A stretch of DNA of 64,000 bases, taken from the NCBI GenBank assembly GCA_027625915.1, contig JANTQA010000070.1, positions 9,119,001 to 9,183,000 on the forward strand. The letters are read 5' to 3'. Position numbers and translations under genes: made by a program. The notes below the pieces were generated by a model that saw only the letters and a program-made list of their open reading frames with translations, searched no databases and was not told where the DNA came from. This DNA comes from Anaeramoeba flamelloides (lineage: Eukaryota > Metamonada > Anaeramoebidae). Within the stretch, counting starts at the first letter, position 1, and every line of letters starts with the position of its first letter. This document shows, one piece after another, positions 46,957 to 60,251 of the stretch.

Positions 46957-48999
46957 ATGATAATAAAAATAAAAAATAATGATAAAAATATTATTTTAAA
47001 TATCCATAAAGAAAACGAAAATAAAAATGAAAAAGAGAAGGGGAAGCAAAATATAAAGGAAATTAGAATTGAAAAGAAAGTAGATCAAATAGATAAAATA
47101 CAAAATTATAATTTAAACTATAATTCGATTAATTTTTTATTGAAAATTTTTTTAAATCTAATCGAAAAAGAATCTTTACAAAATTTAATTATTATTGAAA
47201 ATTTTTTCAAAATATTTGAATTAAATTGGTTTATCGAAATTTTACATTTTAATCATCCAATTATTACTTATGAATTAATTTTCAAAATTTTTTTAAACAT
47301 TATTCAAAAAAATTGTTTTAATTTTCAACAAATTGAAATTGAAAATGCTTTACATTTATCAAGATCTTTAATTTCCAATTTATATAAATCAAAAAATTTA
47401 CCATTATATCTTTTTGGTTATTTAATAGGACTGTCAATCACCAAATTAAAATTTAATTATCAGAAAAATTATACCTATATTCTAGATTATTTTAATAATT
47501 ATACTTATCAAGACAATTTTGAAAAAGAAAAAAAAATTAAAAAATATTGTTTCCAATTAATATTAATATTTGTTGAAAAAAAGAAAAAAAATTTAATTAT
47601 TAATTATTTAAAAAACAATGAAAATTCTTACAATAAAGATTTAAATATTGAAATAATTAATTTAATAAATTTGATCAAAAAATTAATTGTTGGGAAAAAA
47701 CAGTATTATAATTTATTAATATCCACAAAAAATTTAAATATATTAATAAATTCATTCATAAATTTAAATTTTTTTTCTATTAATGAATTAATAAAAGACA
47801 ATCCAACTATTAATAATAAAATCAAAAAAATGAAAGCTGAAGAAAACGAGGAAGAAGAAAAAGATGATGATGATAATGATGATGATGATGATGAAAAAGA
47901 TGAGGAGGAAGAAGAACGAGATGAGGATGAAGAGGAAATAGATGAAGAGGAAGAAGAAAAAGATGATGGAGATGATAATGAGGATGATGACGAAAGTTTT
48001 GTATTTGTAGAAAAAATGGATAATAATAATAATAATAATGAAGATGATGAAAAGGAAAAAGAAAAAATAATTTTTAAAGAATTTGAATTAATAGATAGTG
48101 AATTAATTATTCAAAAAAAAGATCTAAAATTGCAAAAAAAAACATTAAAATTAATTTTTAGAATAGAATCAACAAAATCAATATTAAAATTAATTACAAC
48201 CCTTTTTATTAAATCATTTAATTCGATTGAAAAATTTGAAAAAATATTAAATTCCTTTTTGATTTGTTGCTCATTTAATAAATATTCAAGTAAAATTATG
48301 CAACAAATGATATATTTTAATATTTTGGAACGAATTATTAAAATTTTCCAATTATCAATTCAATATAAACAAACCATTCAATTAAAAACCTTTTTTTATT
48401 TTTTAAATTTTTTAAAAGGTAGATTATATTCTGGTATATTTGAAAAAAAGGAATTAATTTTTTTGGAATATTATTTATTTTTTATTTATTTTTTTCATTA
48501 TGAATTTGAAATCACCGAAGAAAATTTTAAAAAGAAATTTTTTATTTATTCCAAGCAAATTGATTTAAATAAAAATTTGATTTTCCAGCCAACGTCTTCT
48601 CAATCAAAAAAATTATTCAGGATTTTAAATAAGATATTAATATTTTTAATTAATAATATGTCAAATAATTATATTGGATTTTTAAATATTTTATTACAAC
48701 ATAAAACTATTTGCTTTAATTATATTAAAAAGGATAATTCTTTTTTATTTTTATTAATAAAATTTTTATTGAAATTAATATTATTAAATAATACAAAGAA
48801 TAATAAATTTTTAAAATTAAAACTTATTTGTTGTTATGTTTGGAATATGATTATTGAAGATTTTAATGATATTATTAAAAATGTTTTTAAATATAAATGG
48901 AATATTCGTGAAAATGAAAATGAAAATAATAATAATGAAAATAATGATAATGGAAACAACAACAACAACAACAACAATAATAATAATAATAATAACAGT

Positions 49000-49095
<96 letters not shown>

Positions 49096-50719
49096 ACTAC
49101 TACTACCACGAATAATTTATTAGAAGTCGAATTTTTTAAAAATATATTAACAATTAGTCAAAATAATAATATAGTTTTAAATAAGCAAGAAACATTCATT
49201 ATTAATTCAATTATTGAAAAAATTCAAAAAAATAATCAATCAAAAATAGACCAGGAATCAAAAAAATGGTCTTTAGAGGTATTTCAATTAAATATGAATT
49301 TCAAAATGTGGAACCAAAAATTGGAAATAAAAAAATTAGAAAATATTGAAAAATTTAAAAAATTTTTAAAAAATACCAAATTAGACAATTATACAATTAA
49401 TCAAAAACATTTAATCTATTCTTATCCTAATTTTGAAAAAATTAACAAAATTTGGAAAAAATTAAAAAAAAAATTATATTTAGAAAATGAAATATTTTTT
49501 TCATTAAAAAAAAACAAAACAACGAATTGGAAGATTTCTAATATTGAAGGTAATAACAGAATAAAAAAATTATTGGTTAGAAACTGGAATTTTATTTTGC
49601 ATCCACCACATTCAGTGGATCATTTATTTAACAAAGAAGAATTTTTAACTAGGAGGCAAAAAATTGAAAGTGAGGATCCATTGCAATTTTATAAAACATT
49701 TGAAAATGAGGGTTTTGAGGACGGAAAGTCAAAGAATAAGGATATAAAAGACAATTTTTCAGAGATATTTTTCATAAATAATAATTGTGAAATTGAAAAA
49801 CTAAATAAGACTGAAGACAAAACAGAGAATGAAAAATTGGAATTGCAAAAAGAACAAAAAACGAAAAGGAAAAATAGATTAAAAAATGATCAAAAAATCA
49901 ATAAATTCCAACTCATTTCACTTTTAGAAACTGAAGATCAGTCGTCTAATTTTAAAATCTATCCATGCAAATTAATCAAATATTTTAAATCACTGCACAC
50001 TTTATTTTTAATGCTCGACCATTGCATTTATTTATTTGTCAATTATTTAATTACTGAAGATGGCCAAATTTATAAATCGCTCGAAAACAAACAAAAAAAA
50101 ATAATTAAATGGGACTATTATGAAATTGTTGATTTACTTCATAGATCAAAATATGGCTGTAATTTGGCATTAGAATTTTTTTTAATTGGTGGGAAAACTT
50201 TTTTTTTACTATTTGCTAATGAATCTGAAAGGAATGAAATTTCAAATTTGATTTATAATAAATCGTTAAGATACGTTTCTTTAAATAACCGCTATAAAGT
50301 AATTTCAGATTTGAATAAAAATAGTGATCTTTCAATAATATTAGGTAATTTTCAAACAAATTATACTTCAAAATGGATTAGAGGCGAAATTTCCAATTTT
50401 GAATATTTAATGAAATTAAATACTTTAGCTGGCAGAACCCCGAATGATTTAACACAGTATCCTGTTTTCCCTTGGGTTTTGAATGATTATACCTCCGAAT
50501 CAATAGATTTAACAGATACAAATAATTATAGGGATTTATCAAAGCCAATGGGCGCTCAAGATGCTGATAGATTACAAACTTTTATTAATAATTACAATAA
50601 TTGGATAGATGATAATATTCCGCGATTTCATTATGGTTCACATTATTCAAGTTCTATGGTCGTTTTACACTATTTGGTTAGAATTGAGCCATATACAACT
50701 CAGGTTGTTAAATTACAAG
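46957..50719 (+). CDS. WDFY3/ALFY-like BEACH protein, middle part with PH and BEACH start
   Basis: A helical region (LLKIFLNLIEKESLQNLIII, FELNWFIEILHFNHP) continues the armadillo-like part. It is broken by an acidic run (about 47840-47995) and an Asn/Thr run encoded by (AAC)n (48954-49111). The PH-like domain is at about 49903-50260 (IYPCKLIKYFKSLHTLFL, LEFFLIGGKTFFLLF), with BEACH from about 50365: WIRGEISNFEYLMKLNTLAG, YPVFPWVL, LSKPMGAQ, HYGSHYSSSMVVLHYLVRIE. The last codon is split by GT at 50720. The first Met at 46957 is probably not a true start, because the part before it belongs to the same protein. It is joined to the upstream frame by an unmapped intron or by a repeat-length change in the (TAA)n tract. 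Confidence 0.85.
48954..49111 (+). repeat. (AAC)n coding tract
   Basis: An AAC/AAT run encoding a long polyasparagine stretch, then Thr codons. Its reverse strand reads poly-Leu, which is a shadow. Confidence 0.95.
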
Positions 50720-52529
50720 GTTTGTATTCTTTTTTTATCATTTTGTTTTTTGTTCTACTTTGATCTTTAAATGTTCCCAAGAAAAATAATTATGGTGCCA
50801 TTTTTAAAAATAAATCAGAGATATATTAATTTATATAAAATTCAAAGAATATTACTAATTCCTTGAAAAAATGTCTTACTACAAGCTTTTATGAACAATC
50901 AATAAAAAGAAATTTAAGGTACGAGTATTTTTTGAAAAAAAAAATATATATATTGAAATCTTGTAAAGATCTTTTATTAACTAATAGTGTTTATTATAAG
51001 TGAAATTATCAAAAGTAAAAAATTAGCAAATATTTAATATTTCAAAAAATTTTTTAATGATCGTGTTATGAAATAGATGAATTCTAATCATATGAACAAT
51101 TTATTAATTTGCATCAATTTTTTAAATTCCAAAATTCACATATTTCCAATATAAATAAAAAAAAGTAACCAATTATTTTTATTAATAATAAAGTTAATTC
51201 TTGAAAATAGTGTATTCTATTTTTAATATTATGTTGGAAAGTATTGATTTAGAATCAAATTTTTTATTTTGTTATTATTTTTCATTATAAATATTTTAAT
51301 TCAAATCTTAGCCAATAAAAATAATTGAGTAATAGATGATTAAATAAATGAAAATTTGATTAAAAGCATAACTACATTTTATCAATAAAATTCAAATCTA
51401 TTAAGTTATACTTTTTTTAATCTTTAAAGTTTGAAAAAAGTAATTTTCACATTTTCCAAAAATTTGAAAAAATATTGCAAAAAAAGTTTCAATTTTACAA
51501 AGTTTTTTAACAAATTGTTTGGTCTTATTCAAGAATCCTGATAACAATTTAAATCATTTTTGTAAGAAAAAAAATTGATTTTGAATTTTGAGGATAAAAT
51601 TACTCTAATTCCCAAATATCTTTTAGAAAATTTTATTTTGAAAAATCGAATTTCAGAATTTTAAAATAATATCACAATTCCTAAGTAAAAATCTTTCAAA
51701 GTTGTTTGAAAAAAATTTTTATTAAAACTATCCTAATTAAAATAATACTAATTATTTTTCAATAAGTTTAATAAATCAATTTTTTTGATTATTCCAAAAG
51801 AATTATCTCCAAAATGAAAAAAAAAAATTCTTTACATTAATATTTATTACAATAAATACTTGTTGTTGTCTAATAATGATCAACATGACAATAAACAGGG
51901 TAAAAACTTATTATGATGTGAGAAATAAAGCCAATTTAAAGGTTTTCTTTTTCCTAAAAAATGGAGAAAAAAAATTTGATCTCTCGCAAAAAAAATAATC
52001 TTTAATGTGTTTCTTAGTAGATCAAAAATTTTTGACTTTGGCATCTACAAAATTTGTTTGTAGAGAATATCTCCAATATATATATTTAAATTTTGCCCTA
52101 TTGTCGTGAAAGACTGATTACTATAACATATTTTTTTAAATTTTGAAAGTATTAATTTTTCATATTTAATTATTTTACTTTCTTAAATTATTTTCATTAA
52201 TTAATAATCGTGAAATCTATGATTCCACGCTTAAATTTCTGAAAGGGGCTTGAAGTATTAAGGGTAATTAGAGTGTAATTTACACTTCTTCAATAATAAA
52301 GAAAAAAACAAAAAAAAAAAAAAAAATTAAAGATCTAAATCATTTTTTATTATGTTTTTTTATAACTAATCAACTATTTATAATTATCAGGTTATTATTA
52401 GTTCTTCAAACTTTTTTATTTAAAATAACAATATTTATAAAATTTTGAGAAAAAAAAATTAAAATTCAATTTCAAAATTCCTCTTTAAAATGAAACAAAA
52501 AATACAAAAAAAAAAATTATAATGTATAG
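50720..52529 (+). other. 1.8-kb intron inside the BEACH domain
   Basis: Donor GTTTGT at 50720 and acceptor GTATAG at 52524-52529. Joining them gives VVKLQGGKFDHPSRLFQS, the expected BEACH continuity, so no exon seems to be missing. The intron is about ten times longer than the other introns read here (70-261 nt). Its interior is AT-rich, with a (TA)n near 52078. No gene or known repeat was recognised in it. Confidence 0.8.
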
Positions 52530-54262
52530 GAGGTAAATTTGATCACCCATCAAGGTTGTTTCAATCATTACAAAGATCGTATCGAAGTGCAAGTAAAAGT
52601 AATATTAATAATGTTAAAGAATTGATCCCAGAATTTTATTATTTACCAGAAATAATTTATAACAGCAATAATTTTGAATTTGAAGAAGTTGGGAAAGAGA
52701 ACAGTTTTGTTAACCATGTGAAATTACCGCCATGGGCGAAAGGGAGCGCACAAAATTTTATTAGAATTCACAGAGAAGCCTTAGAAGGCGATTATGTCAG
52801 CGAACACTTAAATGAATGGATTGATTTAATTTTTGGCTATAAGCAAAGTGGCGAGGAAGCAGTTAAAGCAAATAATTTGTTTTATTACCTAACTTATCCT
52901 GAAAATATCAAAATTGAAAAAATCAAACAAATTGAAGTTAAAAGAGCAACACTTTTACAAATGGATTCATTTGGGCAATGCCCAAAGCAATTATTTTTCA
53001 AACCACATCCTAAGAAGCAAATCGAATTAATTAAAAATACCCAAATTGATCAAAATATTTTCGCTTCGTTGGATCCACTTGAAATTAATGTATTTTCCAA
53101 AATCAATAATGCAATTGGCGATATTTGCGTAACTGACACCGAGGAAGATTATATGCACGATGTCAAAATTGTGGGCAAATTCAAAAAAATCATTCCACCA
53201 AACTACTCAACATATTTAGATTATTCGTATGCAGATAATTCTATTAGGATATTCGGCAAAAATGAAAAATTATTATGTATCAAACAAAATCCACATTTTG
53301 GGAAAACTGTTAAAATGTGTGTTTCTCAAAATGGTATTTATTTTATAACATCTGGAACCGATTTAGCAATAAACTTTTGGAAAATAATTTATCAAAATGT
53401 AAAAAATAAACAAGATTTACAAAAAAAAATCTCCTTTGGCTTTAGGTCATCTAAAGGTTATCAAATTCAACTTTTGGAAAGATGCTATGGGCATAAGTCA
53501 TTGATATCCACATTAGATATTTCGACAAAATTTTCAATAGTTGTTAGCGGGTCAAAGGATAAAACCTGTTTAATTTGGGACTTAAATAAATTACGTTTAA
53601 TTAGGAAATTACCCATTTTTGAAAATCAAATTACTACAATAAAAATTAATCATGAGAATGGTAATCTATTAATTTGTGAAGAAAATTTTTTCTCTCTATG
53701 GTCGATAAATGGTGTTTTGTTAGCGACTAAGCAATTAAGAAAAAATAATCAGAGTAAAATAACTAGTGCTCTGATATCGACATTGAACACTTCTTTGCAA
53801 CAGTTCGTGTATATCACTGGCCATCAATCCGGAGAAATTATTTTTTGGTCAACAATCCCTAGCCCTGAAAAGAAGACTGTTTTAACCTTTGAAATGGTTT
53901 CGAAATCAGAAATACTTGGAAAGTATCTTATAAATCCTTTATTTTTAACTCAAAATAAAAAACAGCTTTTTTACGGCTGTGGGAAACATGTTTACTATTT
54001 AAAACATAAAAAATCAAAAAATATTCAATTAGTAAATCAGCCAAAATGTTATAATTGCAATACTTGCTTTTTCATGTGTAAAAAACGTCACTTATGTATT
54101 ATATGTAAAAAAATTGTATGTGTTAATTGCTGTACGTTAAGAAAAAATGAAGACAATTATTCTTTTGCTGTTAGATGTAATAAATGTGAAATAGAAAAAT
54201 GGAAATTACGAAAAGAAAAAAAGGAAAATCAGAAAAAAATAATCGTCAATAAGGATAATTAG
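52530..54262 (+). CDS. WDFY3/ALFY-like BEACH protein, C-terminal exon: BEACH end, WD40, FYVE-like
   Basis: Completes the BEACH domain (GGKFDHPSRLFQS, NVKELIPEFYYLPEI, LPPWAKGSAQNFI, HREALEGDYVSEHLNEWIDL). A WD40 region follows, with the clearest blade CYGHKSLISTLDISTKF..VSGSKDKTCLIWDL. The C-terminus has a Cys-rich FYVE-like zinc finger: CYNC, KKRHLCIICKKIVCVNC and RCNKC give the eight ligand positions. The FYVE basic motif is degenerate (KKRHLC for R+HHC), so phosphoinositide binding is uncertain. The order PH-BEACH-WD40-FYVE is that of WDFY3/ALFY and blue cheese, scaffolds for selective autophagy. The exon start is fixed by the split Gly codon shared with 50719. Confidence 0.92.
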
Positions 54263-54796
54263 ATCCTAATGATAATTGGAAAATAATATTATAATTAAGG
54301 ATGTGAATGTAAATGAGCTTAAAAGAGTGAGAAATAAAAAAAGAAAAAAGATTTATTCAAAGAACATTACCGGTATAAATCTTATTTTTAAGTAATATAA
54401 AAAAAAAATTGTGAATAAATAAAAGAAATTTATCAAGTAATAAATTTGAAAACAGTAATAAATATGATAATATTGCTGGTCATCATTATTTCAAATCTAT
54501 TAATGTACGAATATATGTATACTTATAGTATATTTAATAAATTGATAATTAAATTAATAATAATAAATAAATTTTATTCTTTAATCTCTAAATAATTTTT
54601 TTTAATCTTCTCATCTTTTCGAAAAAATTTATAGAAAGCCTTTTGAATGATTTTTTGATAAATTTATCATAATTCATATAAAATAAAATAATTTGAGTTT
54701 AATTATTTTTCATTTTAAACATTTTTTGTTTTTTTAATCTCTAAATGAAGAAAAAAAATTAATTTTATTGTTCTTTTTATCTTTATTTAAGAGAGT
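54263..54796. other. BEACH gene 3' flank
   Basis: AT-rich noncoding DNA, with nothing recognised beyond A/T-rich sequence that could serve as polyadenylation signals. Confidence 0.45.
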
Positions 54797-56010
54797 ATTA
54801 TTCAACAAAATTACCACCTATTTGCCGTTTTGTTTTTTTAATTTGAGAACACTACAAGGAAAATTTAAGCACCGAAAAATTCAAGTTAGCCAAAACTATA
54901 AATTGGATTTCAGTTATACTCCTTTTATACATTATTTTTTCAAAGTTATCATAAATTTTATGTCATAAAAAAAGGATAGCTATTAAACTCATGAAAATCC
55001 GAATATACCCTCTTTTCAAAAATACCGACTTTTGAAAAAATCACCTATTTTTGGGGTATTTTTTTAATGAAAAAAGTTGAAATGAATTATTTTTTGATTG
55101 GACATTAAGATATAAAAAAGAATAAATGTTAAAACAATTTGCAGAAAACAATCGGGAGTGTATATAAAAACTCAAACATGGACAAAAATAAAATGATAAA
55201 AAATATTCCTAAAACAGATAAAAAATCAGATTTTCAATTTAATTTAGCGATATCTTTTGATTGAAATATTTTGTGTTATTTTAAAATTGAAAAATATGTT
55301 TCTTTTTAGACTATTAAAAAAATACTTTAAAATTATCTCTCTACTAAGTCAATTCAAAAATATAAAAATTTTACAATTAAAAATGAAAAAAATATTAAAA
55401 AAAAATTTCATTTTTTTTTCAATTCCTATTAATATCTATTAAAGTTGTAAATCTTTTTGAAAATTGTTATGTATAAAAATGTTTATTATAGGAGTACATT
55501 TTAAAAATACAAAATTTAGAGATTTGTTTTTGATAAAATTTTTATTGTCTTGAAATAGACAGAAAATTAAATAAATTTCCTGTTTATTTCTCAAAGTAAA
55601 AAACACCTAGGCACTTTTTGTTCGGTTTTTGTTAATTTTTGTTTTGATTAGACAATCAATAGATTTCCGAAACAAAAACAAAAAAACAAAAAAAAAAGGG
55701 GGGGGGCACTCTACTGTACTTGAAGATATTCTCTGGAATCCTAAATTTATTTTGAGTTTTTTATCTTAGATATAATTTAAGCAAGATTAGAGTTCATAAG
55801 ATATCTTTTCTTTAAAAAATAAAAAAAAAGAATTAATTTTTGAAAAAAAGAGAAGAAAAATAAATAAAGAAAAGATAGTTAAAAAATAATAAAATAAAAA
55901 GAAAAATTAAATTTTAAAGATTTGTATATTTCTCCGATTGTTTGAATGCTTTTTTTGTGATTGTTACCTTAAATGTCGAGATATTATGGATCGCCACCGT
56001 CATAATTTAT
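54797..56010. repeat. Older repeat interrupted by a younger inserted repeat
   Basis: 54797-54835 (ATTCAACAAAATTACC, TATTTGCCGTT) and about 55600-55960 (GGCACTCTACTGTACTTGAA, TTTATCTTAGATATAATT, AGATATCTTTTCTTTAAAAA) match two neighbouring parts of 62990-63310 that are close together there. The intervening segment includes 54840-55027, the inverted copy of window bases 1-190. This suggests a later insertion of several hundred bp into the older repeat. A poly-G run lies at 55699-55707. No coding content. Confidence 0.5.
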
Positions 56011-56975
56011 TTTGATGAAATGATGTCTCTATATTTTACCAAATATAGATCAAATGGAAAATATGTTACTTTATTAAATTTTAATTTAGAACCTTAAAGA
56101 TAGGTTAGCGATAAAGTGCCACTTTTTAAGAAATAGGATTTCCTTTTCAATTTTTTTGTTTATGAATAGCTTTTTTTTCATAATTTTCCTTATTATTGTT
56201 TTAGCTAAATCCCAATACAATGTACCCACTCGATAATATTCACCCAGCTCAAGTAGCAATATCACAAATTATATAGAAAGATTGATTCATTTCACTCTAG
56301 TTAGTTTCAAATTGAACCAGTAGTCCTTAAAAATTAAATAAAAAAAAAAAATCTTTTTCTACATTTTTGAAACAAAATATAAATTAAAGTTTTTTTCTTG
56401 AAAATATTCAAAAGAGTTAATTGGTTGTTATTTTTTCTTATAACCAAAAATTCAGGAATTAATTGTATTAAAATAATCTAAATTTCACTAATTTGAAAAG
56501 TAATTTTGATTGTTTCATTTTTTTATTGATTTGCTTTTGAATTATTCAAAACGATCAATAATTCTTTGAAAAAATTCAAAAAACATTAACCGAAAGTTTA
56601 ATTACTTTAGTTTTTTTAAATATAACCTTTTTGTTAACCCAAAATCAACGACAAAAAATGCACTTGCATTTTTTTTTGAAATCTTTTCTTGTTGGTGGAT
56701 CAAATTTACCAAAGAAAACTGATCTTTTCAAAGAGTTGCAAACCAAGACACTTTAAAGTTTAAAGTGGTTGTATATAATAAACCATGATTAATGAACATT
56801 TCAAAAGATCAAAATAGGATTCAAAAAAGTATTGTTTGCACTTAGCTTTTCTTTTTCTCTTCTCAATCTTTCTCATCTACTTTTACAAAAAAAAAAAAAA
56901 ACAAAATCAAAAAGAAAAGATGCGACGAAATATAGAAGAAAGAAATTAAAAAAAATCGAGAGAGGTTTGAAAAGA
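56011..56975. other. Upstream region of the ankyrin gene
   Basis: AT-rich. The ankyrin-gene frame stays open from about 56832, upstream of its first Met, so a 5' exon spliced near CACTTAG (about 56839-56845) is possible. Confidence 0.45.
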
Positions 56976-58529
56976 ATGAAGGTAATTAAACCACTCTTAA
57001 AAGCAAGTGACAAAGAAATGACCAACAAGTATCGGCAATTAATAATTACCACTAAAAAGCAAATAGAAGAAAGGAAGAAAAAAAATACGCGAAAAATCTC
57101 CATGAGGACAAAACAAAAATTTCATCAAGTCAACACTCTGCGTAAAAGCTACAATTTTTTGACGAACAACTTAATTGATCATGAGGGATTTATCCTTAAA
57201 ACTTTAAATGGGTTCGAGCTGACGAAAAATGACCTTACAAAGGGTGTAATTAGTCTCAATGTATTACCATTTTTAATAATCTTTCTGCCAACCAAAACAT
57301 CTATCCAACTTTTACAAACCTTTTACCGTAAGAAATTTATCTCTCCCAAATATGTGGTCGAGCCGATTGGGTGGAATATGCTACACTACGCCTGTAGTTA
57401 CAACCCGTCAAAGGAATTGATCAAGTTTTTAATAAAAAATGGTTTACGTTTATGTTCCGAGACCGCAAATGGAATCACATGTTTTGACTTATTAAAAGAA
57501 TCACACCCAGAAATCAAAATACATAAAATTGTTGAAATCGAAAATAGTGTCTTGAATCGATCAAACACCACCACCAATAATACAGAGTATTCCCCCGAAA
57601 AGAGTATTAATTCGTTCAGATTGAAATATGAAACTTTCCTCGTTAAAATGAAACTACAAAAAGATCTTCAAGTTGACTTTGACTTCATAGAGCAGTTAAA
57701 AAATCAAAAAGTGAATCTAAATATTACAGACGCATCGAACGAGTCACTTTTACATTATTATATAACAAACAGCAATCTTTGTTCTAAGGATTTCGAAATT
57801 TTACTTGGCTATGATTTGGATCCAAATATTTGTAATGCTGATGGCAATTTCCCAATTCACCTTTTGTGCATTATGAGTGAAGGAATTGAAAAAAAGGAGT
57901 TTTATTTAATGTTTGAATTATTATTAAAACGTACCAAAAACATTAACGCACTGAATAATTTCGGGGACAATATACTTAATATACTCTTAGAAATTGGTAA
58001 ACAACCAATTGAACCAATTATTGAATTACTACAATCAATTTTTTTTCAGTTTAATCCTTTACATAAAAACGACCAAAACGAATCGCTTCTTCGCCAAATA
58101 TGTAAATTACCAAGCCCGCCATTGAAAGTTGTCAAATATTTAATCTCAAAGAAGTTTTCCATTAATCTACAAGACAAATTTGGCAAAACTTGTTTACATT
58201 ATACATGCTTACAAAAGAAAATAGATATCGAAATATTACAATATTTCTTAGAAAACAAAGCTAACCCATTGATTGAAGATAATGACAACAATACACCTTT
58301 CTATTATTGTTTTAGAAAAAAAAGAGAATTGCTAAGTAATGTTTTCCAATTGGTACAAAAATATTTTAAATTACAATCAAAGAATTCTAAACAGAAAACT
58401 ATTTTAGAAATATTATTAAAAGATTTTGAAAAATATCAGATTTCATTAAAGAATTTATTATTATTAGCCCAAAACCCAGAAAAAAAGAAAGGAGTGGGGA
58501 GAGGAAGAGGAAGAGGAAGAGGAAGAGGA

Positions 58530-58570
<41 letters not shown>

Positions 58571-60251
58571 AAAAGAAAGAGAAAGAGAAAGAGAAAGAGA
58601 AAAAGAAAGAGAAAACAACAATTTAAAGTGTAATAAAATTGTAGAAGAAACAATGTCCAGAACAGAAATAAAATTAGAAATCGAAATGGAAAAAAATGAC
58701 GAAGAGAACGATTACAAAATCTCTGAAACAAATTTAATATTTTTAAAAGAATTATTTGAAAAAAATAATGTTGTTTTTGATTCACTTTATGAATTATGTA
58801 TCAGGAGATATTTGTTTGGGGATAAAAAACAGAAAAAGTACACATTCAAAGTGATTAAATTTCTATTGGAAACTGTGATCGATGTAAACAGAGTTTTCCC
58901 CTTTTACCAGATTTTGTATTACCCACATCAATATGACAGATCTTATTTAGTAACTACGCTATTCTATTGTTGTGAACAAAAGCCTTTAGAATCGAAGCCG
59001 TTAATTAGGTATTTACTCACAAAAAATGTAAGAATTGAAGCAATATATTTAGATTTTAAAGATGAAAATCTGGACCCATTCACTGTGTTATTACCAAGAA
59101 TGGTTTATACAATTGATCGAAGAAACCAACCAATACCAAACATAGATTATCTTAGCGAAACAAAAAAAGAAAGTGTGAAAGAATTACTTCCTTTACCAAT
59201 TGAAACAATTAAACTATTTATTGAAGAAAAAAACATTAATCTCAACAGGGTTGATCATGACGGAATAACACCATTCCATCAAATTTGTATAAATATATCA
59301 TTGAGGACGGAGAATGTGGATTTTTTAAAATATTGCTTCGCAAAGGGAGCAAATCCAAATCAGAAATCAAGAAAAACTGGTCAAACACCATTTTATTTAT
59401 TTTGCTATTGTCTTGAAATTGGTGATCCCAATATTTTATCAGATATAAAAGTGTTTTTAGAAAATGGGGCCAACACCTCAATACCAGATAAAAAGAATTT
59501 AACGCCCTTTTACCAAATCGAACAAAAGACGGAAAATGTAGAATTAATAAAGTGCTTTAAGGAGAATTCCAAAATCCACGAAATAATTCCTTCAAAGCTT
59601 TTCAATTCCAAATTTTATCAAGTAGTTCAAAGAGATGGCGAAATCAATAAATTGGAGAGTAATATCAGAAATGTTCAAGATTTCAACGAATACAATAAAG
59701 ATGGGAAGACACCATTCCATTCACTTTGCCTTTTCTCAGGAAAACCTACCCCGATAGCTCTTGCAATTAAAAATGGAGCCAATCCGAAATTATTAACAAA
59801 AACTCAGAACCCTGAAACTTGTTTAAGCTTGCTTTGCCAATGCACAAATGTAAATTTAAAATCTATTCAATTGTTGGTAAGCGCCGGTTGTGATGTAAAT
59901 AACCCGAATACACATTTGAAGAATCCTTTAGATTTTTTGACACTGCATTTTTTTAATAAAAACTTAAAAACTTCTCAATTGTTCAATTATTTAATTGGAA
60001 AAGGCGCTAAATTTAAATTTGTGAAAAAAAATAAATATGATGTCTTTCATCATTATTTTGAAAATGAAATGGACGATAGAATGATTATGGATCGTGTTAA
60101 TAATTTAGAACTTTTTTTAAAGCAAGGATTTGATCCGAAAATTACAAATAATAAGAAGGATACCATTTTGCATGCGATTTGTAATAATAATCCATTATTA
60201 AAAGAAGTACAACTTTTATTAAAGAATAATGTAGACCCAACAATAGTAAAT
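56976..60251 (+). CDS. Ankyrin-repeat protein, large exon (3' incomplete)
   Basis: The first in-frame ATG is at 56976 (MKVIKPLLKASDKE). The exon ends at 60251 before a strong GTAAGT donor, since the frame beyond turns into T-rich intron reading. That gives about 1092 residues here. Many ankyrin repeats can be read, some degenerate: NMLHYACSYNPSKELIKFLI, ESLLHYYITNSN..LDPNICNADGNFPIHLLCI, LQDKFGKTCLHYTCLQKKID, HDGITPFHQICINI, TGQTPFYLFCYCLE, DGKTPFHSLCLFSG, KDTILHAICNNNPLLKEVQL. A Gly-Arg then Arg-Glu run encoded by GAGA-rich DNA (58490-58615) interrupts the array. Ankyrin arrays mediate protein binding, and no catalytic domain is visible. The array is cut mid-repeat at the donor, so further exons are expected to the right, but I could not place them with confidence. 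Confidence 0.82.
58490..58616 (+). repeat. GA-rich coding tract (GRGR/REREKE)
   Basis: A pure-purine run of GGAAGA then GAGAGA/GAAAGA units inside the ankyrin exon. Long open frames on the opposite strand here are shadows. Confidence 0.9.

Noticed and set aside
48834-49123. Minus-strand poly-Leu and plus-frame poly-Thr open frames
   Set aside because: Shadows of the in-frame (AAC)n Asn tract.
54768-54968. Small plus-strand open frame
   Set aside because: It spans the junction of two dispersed repeats and has no protein-like features.
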